Assembly (NCBI GenBank): GCA_937965665.1
Contig: CALCJE010000185.1
Span: forward strand, 1 to 12,484
Source: an uncultured Bacteroidales bacterium
GTDB taxonomy: Bacteria > Bacteroidota > Bacteroidia > Bacteroidales > UBA4417
Length of the DNA stretch: 12,484 nucleotides
Direction: 5' to 3'
A program made the translations under genes and the position numbers. Below are positions 1 to 7,483 of this stretch, in pieces (position 1 is the stretch's first letter; each line of letters opens with the position of its first letter). The notes beneath the pieces were generated by a model. That model did no database searches and was not told the DNA's origin. It was given only the letters and a program-made list of their open reading frames with translations.

Positions 1-47
1 GACCACCGAGATCTACACTCTTTCCCTACACGACGCTCTTCCGATCT
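1..47. other. Illumina sequencing adapter contamination
   Basis: These bases match the 3' 47 bases of the TruSeq universal (P5) adapter, from GACCACCGAGATCTACAC at the start to GCTCTTCCGATCT ending at base 47. The oligonucleotide is recalled from general knowledge. This is untrimmed library sequence at the contig end, not genomic DNA. Read on the minus strand it extends the neighbouring glycosyltransferase frame by ten codons, IGRASCRERV, and a stop at 13-15. That tail is a recurrent artefact of translated adapter. Confidence 0.98.
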
Positions 48-1896
48 GAATCTCAATTCCATCGGTGGGGTAAATAATGCCTTTGCGGATATCGGGCAGC
101 TTGTGATCACCTTGCGGGGCCGGGTGGTAACCGGTGATGGAGCGTAAACCAAATAGGACTTTAAGAATATTGAATAAAAAGTTGAGTGGATGCCCGGTAA
201 TAAATACTGTAACCGGGTACGAGACCAGCAAGGCAAGGCTTATGCCTACATCAAAAACCCGTTTATTGCGCCTGTTCTGAAATTTACCGATGGAATTGAT
301 ATCGATGATGTACAGATCGCCAGCAGTGTCAATTGAGTTGCTCCCGATAATGGACATGCTTTCGGGAGGTGCAATTTTATATTCAACCTGGGTATGTTGC
401 AAAGCCGACATCTGGTCGATGATGTTTTCGGCAGGCATATCTTTGGCACAAAATATCAGTTCGTCAATCTGGTAAATGTTTATTATATCTTTGATTTGCA
501 GAATATTGCCTATAAATTCTTTATGTACACTGCCTTGTTTGCCACTGTTAATCAGCCCGATGAAACCGGGATTCGACAAGGCTTTCTGCAACAGGTTTGC
601 TACACGTTGGGCTTCCGGCATTTCGCCCACAACGGCAAACCTTTTGCTTCGGGTTGCATTCAGTTTGTAACCTGGTATTTGCAAGGCATGCATGAGTAAG
701 CGCGACAGGGTAAGCGCCAGCATACCCCATGCAGTGCTTGTAAAAATCAACGACCTCGAAAACCTCAGGTACTCTGGCAAAAGTGCATAGATCACCAAAA
801 TCAGCAAAGTTCCGGATGCCAGCCCGCGATAGGATCGCCATATACTCATGGGCTTATCGTAACCTCCTGAAAAATAGATACTCGTGAGCCATGTGGTGAT
901 AAAAAGCGGTATCAGCAGCAGGTACAGCTGATCGGGGTAGTGACCACCCCATGGGTAAATGATATGTTGCTCCCAGATACGTGCAAAAAGTGTGGTGCCT
1001 CCAAACAGCAAAGCCGCATCGGCTAAAGGTAGTATTATGTTTTTCAGTACCCTGCTGAGTATTGAGAGAAATGCCCTGAAATATATGGCAATATTGATAA
1101 AGAACGCGAACAACCTTGCGTTTTTCGCCGTATAATGTTTTCGTGCAAAAATGATCATTGCATTATAAAAAACAAATACGTAGTTCAAACTACCTTTCTT
1201 GGTACTTTCACCCTTGTAATGTATAATGCGGGTTTCGGGGAAATAATAGTTGTGATAACCAGCTTTTATAATGCGGTAGGAGAGGTCAATATCTTCGCCA
1301 TACATAAAAAAGGCTTCATCGAGTAGTCCAACCTGCTCGAGCACGGATTTTCGCATCAGCATAAAGGCACCTGCCAGTATATCCACCTGATGTGTCTTGT
1401 CCTTATCAAGATATCCCAGGTGGTATTTTCCGAAAATTTTCGATGTTGGAAATAATCTCGCGAAACCAAAAATCTTGTAAAACGCTACCATGGGTGTAGG
1501 CAAGCCGCGCTTGCTCTCGGGCAAAAATTTTCCTGTACCATCCACCATGGTTACTCCAAGCCCGCCTGCATCGGCATGCGAATCCATAAAAGCGATCACC
1601 TTGCTGAAAGTATCGGTTTCAACAATAGTATCAGGGTTGAGTAAAAGAATATATTCTCCCTTCGATTTTCTGATGGCCTGGTTATTGGCTTTTGCAAATC
1701 CCTGGTTTTCAGAATTCTCTATACAGATAACTCCTGGAAATTTCTCCTTCACCATTTGTATGGAGCCATCAACCGATGCGTTGTCAACTACAAAAATCTC
1801 GGTAGTTATGCCCGAACTTGCTGCATGTACGGAGTGCAGACACTGTTCGAGGAAGTGAGTAACGTTGTAACTGACTATGATTACCGAAAGTTTCAA
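48..1896 (-). CDS. Family 2 glycosyltransferase fused to a polyprenyl-glycosylphosphotransferase-like membrane module, partial at the 3' end
   Basis: Predicted inner-membrane enzyme that moves a sugar from a nucleotide donor to a glycan or lipid-linked acceptor, probably in surface polysaccharide synthesis. Residues 1-250 are a GT-A/GT2 domain: opening MKLSVIIVSYN, VVDNAS at 36-41, the donor/metal motif NPDT at 87-90, GAF at 176-178 and EDIDLSYR at 201-208. Hydrophobic segments fill about 265-415. A Rossmann/CoA-binding-like region follows (about 418-540, beginning KRFAVVGE), as in WbaP-type sugar transferases, and then KRVFD at 545-549 with a hydrophobic hairpin. The start codon is TTG at 1894-1896: no ATG lies in frame before the upstream TAA, and the GT2 fold begins exactly there. 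Genuine sequence stops after residue 616; the apparent end is adapter. The phosphotransferase part lacks the usual catalytic stretch, so the GT2 domain is probably the active one. The acceptor and sugar are unknown. Confidence 0.85.
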
Positions 1897-1939
1897 AGGC
1901 TTGAAATGTGAAGAAGATGCAAATATCTTTAACTTTATG

Positions 1940-1971
1940 CAAAGTTAGTACGATTTAATTCCCCGATCAAA
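1940..1971 (-). promoter_or_regulatory. Bacteroidota-type promoter of the glycosyltransferase gene
   Basis: On the minus strand, TTTG (1971-1968) is followed after 20 bases by TAACTTTG (1947-1940). This agrees with the Bacteroidota consensus of TTTG near -33 and TAnnTTTG near -7. Transcription would begin around 1935, giving a leader of about 38 bases before the TTG start at 1896. The -33 element overlaps the stop codon of the upstream methyltransferase (1967-1969), so the glycosyltransferase could be transcribed on its own as well as by read-through. A second TTTG-containing box (GATATTTG at 1927-1920) lacks a suitably spaced -33 partner. Confidence 0.5.
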
Positions 1972-2794
1972 CTTTGCTGCAAATAAGCATATCCTCTGTT
2001 TCCAGATAATGCCTGCGCCCGCACCAGCTTCCATATTTGATGGCTTCCATTTTAAGATCAGCATTTTCAACCTTTTCGAGCAACCACTCTTCGTCATACG
2101 CAACCTGGCAATGTGCTTCTTTTGATTGAAGCCGGTATAACCCTTTATTGAAAGGGAAGTTTAATGGCGTAGGCTTTGTGATCATCAGGTTTTCTGATTC
2201 GCAATTCACTATAAACATCATGATCAGGCAGGTGCCGCCCGGTTTCATTACCCGACCAATTTCAGTCAAGTATTGGCTCATTTGTTCGGGCAACACATGG
2301 GTTAGTTCATTTTTTGCAAAAACGATATCAAAACTTTGATCCTGGTATGGAAGTTTAAAAATTTCACCTTTTACCTCACTGTGATTCGTTTGATGCCCCA
2401 AATGAATTTTGATGTGCTGAAACTTAAAACGCGGGTCATGTTTGGCAATATTTTCGCTGCATGAGGAGATATTATGTTCTGACTGGTCAAAACCATCATA
2501 ACGTCCATCCTGGCCCAGGAGCGATGTCAGCATTAAAGCGATATCTCCTTTACCGCAGCCTGCTTCGAGCACATGACTTCCGGCAGCAAGACCTGAAAAA
2601 TCACCCAGGTACCTTACCCATTTTTCAACAATTGCATGTTGATCCTCATTCTCCGATAGTTGTAAACTGCCGCCTGAATCAGCCGTATTATTTTCACCAT
2701 GTATGGTTTCGAAAATACCCGAAGTTTTACGGATGAATTTTGTTGTAAAACTTTTTACTTCAGCACTATAAATGGAAAACGGCTTATGCTTCAT
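1967..2794 (-). CDS. Class I SAM-dependent methyltransferase
   Basis: Predicted soluble methyltransferase of 275 residues; the substrate is not identifiable. It has the Rossmann-type SAM-binding fold: motif I VLEAGCGKG at 75-83, an acidic residue after strand 2 in DGFDQSE (about 100-106), FDIVFA at 155-160 followed by NELTHVLPE, and VMKPGG at 182-187 before strand 5. The C-terminal part has a YGSWCGRRHYLE segment (about 254-265), possibly part of the substrate pocket. I chose ATG 2792-2794 over an ATG 40 codons upstream because a good promoter box (2822-2849) lies between them, and because the extra N-terminal residues look like translated intergenic DNA. It is upstream of the glycosyltransferase on the same strand (70-base gap), so a role in modifying a glycan or lipid intermediate is possible but unproven. 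Confidence 0.85.
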   Translation of the reverse strand: MKHKPFSIYSAEVKSFTTKFIRKTSGIFETIHGENNTADSGGSLQLSENEDQHAIVEKWVRYLGDFSGLAAGSHVLEAGCGKGDIALMLTSLLGQDGRYDGFDQSEHNISSCSENIAKHDPRFKFQHIKIHLGHQTNHSEVKGEIFKLPYQDQSFDIVFAKNELTHVLPEQMSQYLTEIGRVMKPGGTCLIMMFIVNCESENLMITKPTPLNFPFNKGLYRLQSKEAHCQVAYDEEWLLEKVENADLKMEAIKYGSWCGRRHYLETEDMLICSKV

Positions 2795-2821
2795 AGGTAG
2801 GTGAGCGCGTAATGACGAAGG

Positions 2822-2849
2822 CAAATATAAAAATTTATAGCTGATACAA
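2822..2849 (-). promoter_or_regulatory. Bacteroidota-type promoter of the methyltransferase gene
   Basis: The minus strand carries TTG (2849-2847), a 17-base spacer and TATATTTG (2829-2822), an exact TAnnTTTG match. Transcription from about 2817 would leave a leader of about 22 bases before ATG 2794, which decides that start against the upstream ATG at 2914. The same TATATTTGCC box occurs before the phosphoethanolamine transferase gene. Confidence 0.6.
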
Positions 2850-3170
2850 CTATTTCGGGCCGACCCTGTGTATAAATTATGGATCCGATACATTCTTATC
2901 TCATGTAAATTCATGATCTGACTATGTGTAAAAATGGAAGTGATTGAACACCAACGGAACGCGGATTAAATAAGCTGATTCACTGACTTTTTACCTGGAA
3001 TATCCAATTTAAAGTTGTACTTTTATAATTCGCTACTCAGCCTGTTGCCCCTGAATGATGTCTGAATGCTCATTTTGGGGTAATTTATTATCAGCCTGAT
3101 ACATTTTTAATTTCAAAATGAAGGTTCTGAAATCGGGGAAGTAGTGCGAATGTATTATAAATCAGATCAA
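2850..3170. other. Divergent intergenic region between the methyltransferase and GH81 genes
   Basis: This AT-rich stretch separates two divergent genes and holds no convincing protein gene. For the plus-strand glucanase gene the best promoter candidate is TTTG at 3074-3077 and TACATTTT at 3100-3107. Its 22-base spacing is slightly long and its last base departs from consensus, so it is weak. A nine-codon reading frame including stop (3118-3144, MKVLKSGK) begins just after that box and ends 26 bases before the chosen glucanase ATG. No strong hairpin or conserved RNA element was seen by eye. Confidence 0.5.
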
Positions 3171-6100
3171 ATGGACAGAAAAATCAGTTTTATCGTTGGC
3201 TTCTTTTTAATTTTTGCTGTAGCTGCATCGGGGCAAATCATCCAAACAGGCAGTGGCAGTTACACAAAAACATTTCCCGGAACCGATGCCGCGGGACGTA
3301 ACGCCATTCCTTCGGGTGCGCCCCAGGTTAGCGGCAATGCGGTTGGTAAACCGGTACCAACCAGTGACTGGTGGTCTGCCTTGGTTAAAAACGGGCAGGC
3401 ATCCAATCTTTTTAATTACCCGTTTACCATGAAAACAAATAACGCCGGGTTAATAGTTACATACATCCCCTGGGGAGTGATTGATGATATTGAACCTGTT
3501 ACAGTTGGAGTTTCGGGAATGGCTGCTACAAAAACAACGGTTGCTGATTATTCGGACTGGACAGTTACCATGGATTGGAATGATGGCGTACATAATTTCC
3601 AGGCAACCTCGGGTGTAGGGATGCCTTTCCTGTATTTTACAAAGAAAACAACTGACGTGGCCCAGGTGAATGTGAAATCGGGCACCGTAACCATATCGGG
3701 CGAAATGCTGGTGATTACCAACCTACGGAACGGGGCTGATTTCGCGGTGTATGCACCTGCAGGGAGTACCTGGGTTCAGAATGGTACGCTTTACACCTCA
3801 ACGCTCAACGGCAAGAATTACTGGTCGCTGGCATTTATTCCGCTTACTGCTACCAACGTGAACACGGTGGCAAATGAGTATAAAAAATATGCGTATGTAT
3901 TTCCTGTAAAAACAACAGCATCATATAGTTATAATGAAAGTACCTCAATAGTTAGGACAGATTTTTCTGTTCAGACAGAAGTTAAAGAAGGATCGGAAAC
4001 AAATATGCTTCTGGGGATACTCCCGCATCAATGGGCACATCTATCGGCTGATTCGCCGGTTCCTGATAAATACAGCTATGCTACAGTAAGGGGCCAGATG
4101 AAAACAATGGCCGGCAACAGTTTCAGTGTAGAGAATACCTTCCATGGCGTTTTGCCTACGTTACCCTACGTTGATAATTACAGTGCAGGTTTTACCCCGA
4201 CATTATTGAAGGATAAGATTTCAGAGCTCGAAAACAGTACCCTGGCTACCTGGACTGATTCGTACAACGAAGGGCAGGTGATGAACCAGCTGATACAAAC
4301 CGCCCGCATTGCCGATGAAATGGGAAACATAGCCTCGCGGAATAAAATTCTGAATACGATTAAAACACGTTTGCAGGACTGGTTTAAAACCCAGGCGGGG
4401 GAAGTGGCTTTTTTATTTTATTACAACACTGCCTGGTCAGCTATAATTGGTTACCCTGCCGGTTACGGCCAGGATGGCAGCCTGAATGACCATCATTTCC
4501 ACTGGGGATATTTTATACATGCCGCTTCATTTATTGAACAATATGAACCGGGCTGGGCAACACAATGGGGCAGCATGGTAAATATGCTGGTGCGCGATGC
4601 AGCCAGCCCTGACCGGAATGACGCAATGTTTCCGTACCTGCGCAATTTCAGCCCTTATCATGGACATAGCTGGGCCGACGGGTTTGCCAACAACCCGCAA
4701 GGTAACAACCAGGAATCAAGTTCCGAAAGCATGGTTTTTGCCACTTCGCTCATTCACTGGGGCGAACTCACTGCTGATAAAACCATCCGCGACCTTGGCG
4801 TGTATTTATATACCACTGAGCAAACCGCCATCGAGGAGTATTATATGGATACACACGACCGCAATTTCCCTGCTTCACAGCAATACAGCCTGGTATCGAG
4901 GGTTTGGGGAAACAGCCAGGATAATGGTACTTTCTGGACCAGCGACATAGCTGCATCGTATGGCATTGAGATATATCCCATACATGGTGGCTCACTTTAC
5001 CTTGGGCTTGATACAATTTATGCGGCAAAACTCTGGAACGAAGTGAAATCCAATACAGGCATTATGAGTAACCAGGCGAATCCGAACCTCTGGCACGACA
5101 TGTGGTGGGAATACCTGGCGTTTACCGATCCTGTAAAAGCTATTGAAATGTATAATTCATACCCTGATCGCACCCTTAAATTTGGGATTTCCGATGCGCA
5201 GACCTATCACTGGCTGCATGCCATGAATGCCCTTGGGCGGGTAAATGCTGCTGTAACCGCCGATTACCCGGTAGCGGCTGCTTTTATAAAAAATGGAACC
5301 ATAAATTACGTGGCGCAGAACTATTCAGATTCGCCACTTACAGTTACTTTTTCCACCGGATACAAACTCGTGGTTCCGGCTCATAAAATGGCCAGCAGCC
5401 TCGATGCAGGTATAACCGGCACTTTGACAACTTCTTTCAGCCAGGCGGCTGTAAACGGGAGTGTACAGCTAATGGTAGCCATTAATGAAGGAAGTCCTTC
5501 GAAGGTTGAATTTATGGATGGAAATATCGCCCTGGGCGTGCTGACTGCTGCGCCGTATACCTGGAATGCCGGACAGTTGCAGCCTGGTGTTCATAGTTTC
5601 TATGCTAAAGTGTATGAGGGCGAAAAGCTTTCGGTAACTAACAGTGTTGATGTAACGGTTGGTGATCAGCTGCCTTATGAAGGAACCGCCTGGGCCATCC
5701 CCGGAACCCTGGAAGCAGGGAAATATGATATATTTGAAGGAGGCAAAGGACAGAATATTGCCTATAATGACGTTACAACAGTCAATTCGGGAAATTTCAG
5801 GACTAATGAATATGTTGATGCCAGCCTGAGTAATACCGAAGGCGCTTACGTGGGTTCGTTAGCGGCAGGCGAATGGCTTGAATACACCGTAAATATTGAG
5901 CAGGCCGGCTTGTATTCACTTTCATTCAGGTATGCTTCGGGAAATAAAGCCGGTGGAGGTCCTTTTCACCTCGAGCTCGACGGGCAGGCAGTTACGGCTG
6001 ATATCCCTGTGCCTTCAACATCCTCAACGGTTTGGGATATCTGGGCTACTAAAACTGTGAGCAATATTCCACTTGTTCCCGGACTTCATGTATTGCGTAT

Positions 6101-7298
6101 CGTATTTTCATCCGGCGAATTCAACCTGGCCAAAATGACATTTACACGTTCGGGCGACGTGGATTTCAGCTATCCGACTGCCGTGGCCGGCAATGACTTT
6201 GTACTTGTCCTGCCTCAAAATACAACGCAACTTGACGGATCGCAAAGTACGGAGTCGGGGTTGAAACCACTTACTTTTGCCTGGTCGCAAAATTATGGGC
6301 CCACAGCGGCACAGTTTTCTGATGTAAATTCAGATAAGCCAACACTCCGCGGGTTAGCCGAAGGCGTGTACAGTTTTACGCTCACGGTTACAAACACCGA
6401 ATTGCGCAGCGATCAGGATGAAGTACGGGTGGTTGTGAGCAGCACAGCCAACGTATTTCCCATTATATCCATTGTATCTCCTGCTGATAATTCAACTTCA
6501 ACTGAAGGGAAAACAGTAGTTATCACAGCCAGTGCAAGCGATTTCAACGGAAGTGTACAACAGGTTGATTTTTACCAGGATAACGTGCTGATAGGTGCGG
6601 ATCAATCGAGCCCTTTCAGTGTTGAGTGGCATCCTGTTGCCGGAAATTATACGCTTACCGCGGTTGCAACCGATAACGATGGTGCACAAACCACTTCGCA
6701 GCCTGTAGCAGTCACAATTGCGCCACTTATGCGATGTTCCGAAACATCAACAGCTGCCACCCAGGGCACTTTTACTACCGGGTACAAATGTACTTACGAA
6801 ACTGTAGGAACCAGTGTAATTGTTACTTTCGAGCTTCTCGATGCCAAAAACGGAGTTGTCGCTTACCTCTGGAAAGAATCTCCCTTTGCCGAATTGCCTA
6901 TGACCCTGGTTTCGGGCAGAACATTTTCAGCCACACTCAGCGGTCTGGCTCCGGGAGCTGCCATCAGTTATGCCTGTAAATTTGCATTCGAAGGAGGTAT
7001 GGCTGTAACAAAATATATTTCGTACCAGGTAGGCTATAATTGTATACATGTTGGACTCGATGATAAAGAAGTCGTAAACCAGCGCGTTTTTCCCAACCCG
7101 GTACGCGATTGGTTGCACTTCCGCTCAGACGATGAACAGAGCCAGGTTTTGATCACTAATATGTTGGGCGAAGTGGTGCTTAACAAATCCTTGCCCGCAT
7201 CTTACGAATTGAATATGAGCTCATTTAAGCCTGGGATTTATATTTTGAGAATAGAAAACAAACATGGCTCCCGTTTCTATAAAATTATAAAGGAATAG
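3171..7298 (+). CDS. Secreted modular GH81 endo-beta-1,3-glucanase with CBM6, PKD and Ig-like modules and a type IX sorting domain
   Basis: Predicted exported endo-1,3-beta-glucanase (laminarinase/curdlanase type), 1375 residues from ATG 3171. In-frame GTG 3144 and ATG 3150 are alternative starts, but MDRK plus a hydrophobic stretch ending AASGQ (residues 1-22) makes a clean signal peptide. The GH81 catalytic region spans about 45-720 and includes DWWSALVKN near its start, GYPAGYGQDGSLNDHHFHWG with candidate acid Asp440, and NQESSSES with Glu515 and Glu519, the Glu pair spaced by four that is essential in characterised GH81 enzymes. Then come an Ig-like module (about 753-831), a CBM6-like module (837-994, with EGG, GEWLEY and an FNLAKMTF end), a PKD-like module (1002-1091), a second Ig-like module (1095-1184), a possible CBM56-like module (1188-1289) and a type A sorting domain (1303-1375, with VFPNPVRDWLHF and GIYILRI). 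Export by Sec and then type IX secretion is expected. No SusC/D pair or other glycoside hydrolase adjoins it. Confidence 0.93.
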   Translation: MDRKISFIVGFFLIFAVAASGQIIQTGSGSYTKTFPGTDAAGRNAIPSGAPQVSGNAVGKPVPTSDWWSALVKNGQASNLFNYPFTMKTNNAGLIVTYIPWGVIDDIEPVTVGVSGMAATKTTVADYSDWTVTMDWNDGVHNFQATSGVGMPFLYFTKKTTDVAQVNVKSGTVTISGEMLVITNLRNGADFAVYAPAGSTWVQNGTLYTSTLNGKNYWSLAFIPLTATNVNTVANEYKKYAYVFPVKTTASYSYNESTSIVRTDFSVQTEVKEGSETNMLLGILPHQWAHLSADSPVPDKYSYATVRGQMKTMAGNSFSVENTFHGVLPTLPYVDNYSAGFTPTLLKDKISELENSTLATWTDSYNEGQVMNQLIQTARIADEMGNIASRNKILNTIKTRLQDWFKTQAGEVAFLFYYNTAWSAIIGYPAGYGQDGSLNDHHFHWGYFIHAASFIEQYEPGWATQWGSMVNMLVRDAASPDRNDAMFPYLRNFSPYHGHSWADGFANNPQGNNQESSSESMVFATSLIHWGELTADKTIRDLGVYLYTTEQTAIEEYYMDTHDRNFPASQQYSLVSRVWGNSQDNGTFWTSDIAASYGIEIYPIHGGSLYLGLDTIYAAKLWNEVKSNTGIMSNQANPNLWHDMWWEYLAFTDPVKAIEMYNSYPDRTLKFGISDAQTYHWLHAMNALGRVNAAVTADYPVAAAFIKNGTINYVAQNYSDSPLTVTFSTGYKLVVPAHKMASSLDAGITGTLTTSFSQAAVNGSVQLMVAINEGSPSKVEFMDGNIALGVLTAAPYTWNAGQLQPGVHSFYAKVYEGEKLSVTNSVDVTVGDQLPYEGTAWAIPGTLEAGKYDIFEGGKGQNIAYNDVTTVNSGNFRTNEYVDASLSNTEGAYVGSLAAGEWLEYTVNIEQAGLYSLSFRYASGNKAGGGPFHLELDGQAVTADIPVPSTSSTVWDIWATKTVSNIPLVPGLHVLRIVFSSGEFNLAKMTFTRSGDVDFSYPTAVAGNDFVLVLPQNTTQLDGSQSTESGLKPLTFAWSQNYGPTAAQFSDVNSDKPTLRGLAEGVYSFTLTVTNTELRSDQDEVRVVVSSTANVFPIISIVSPADNSTSTEGKTVVITASASDFNGSVQQVDFYQDNVLIGADQSSPFSVEWHPVAGNYTLTAVATDNDGAQTTSQPVAVTIAPLMRCSETSTAATQGTFTTGYKCTYETVGTSVIVTFELLDAKNGVVAYLWKESPFAELPMTLVSGRTFSATLSGLAPGAAISYACKFAFEGGMAVTKYISYQVGYNCIHVGLDDKEVVNQRVFPNPVRDWLHFRSDDEQSQVLITNMLGEVVLNKSLPASYELNMSSFKPGIYILRIENKHGSRFYKIIKE

Positions 7299-7322
7299 GT
7301 TTAACCTTTTTCAGATTTTCGC

Positions 7323-7358
7323 GAGAACCATTCCTGCTGCAGGGATGGTTCTCTTTTT
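7323..7358 (+). terminator. Intrinsic terminator of the GH81 gene
   Basis: A 14-bp stem (GAGAACCATTCCTG at 7323-7336 pairing with CAGGGATGGTTCTC at 7340-7353, one G-T wobble) encloses a three-base loop and is followed by five T residues (7354-7358). It lies 24 bases after the glucanase stop codon. The other strand has no T tract after the stem, so it acts mainly on plus-strand transcripts; the converging gene must end some other way. Confidence 0.9.
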
Positions 7359-7483
7359 ATAGCTGTTATTTTATTCGCATAAAGTGTGTATTTTAATGCT
7401 GTATCAGGAAAATGGATAATGAAATAAACTGATGATTTTTTTTGCACATCAATCTGTTGGTTTCCGAAAAACCGTAAAATGAG

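Noticed and set aside
13..47. Apparent natural C-terminus and stop codon of the glycosyltransferase
   Set aside because: The codons are translated adapter sequence; the real gene runs off the contig at base 48.
394..841. Open frames of about 60-100 codons on both strands inside the glycosyltransferase gene
   Set aside because: They overlap a well-supported gene in other frames and show no domain-like sequence.
2795..2914. N-terminal extension of the methyltransferase to ATG 2914
   Set aside because: The 40 extra residues have no domain character and a consensus promoter lies within the extension.
7461..7475. Small inverted repeat GGTTT/AAACC near the end of the converging gene
   Set aside because: The stem is only five base pairs with no T tract on the minus strand, too weak to call a terminator.
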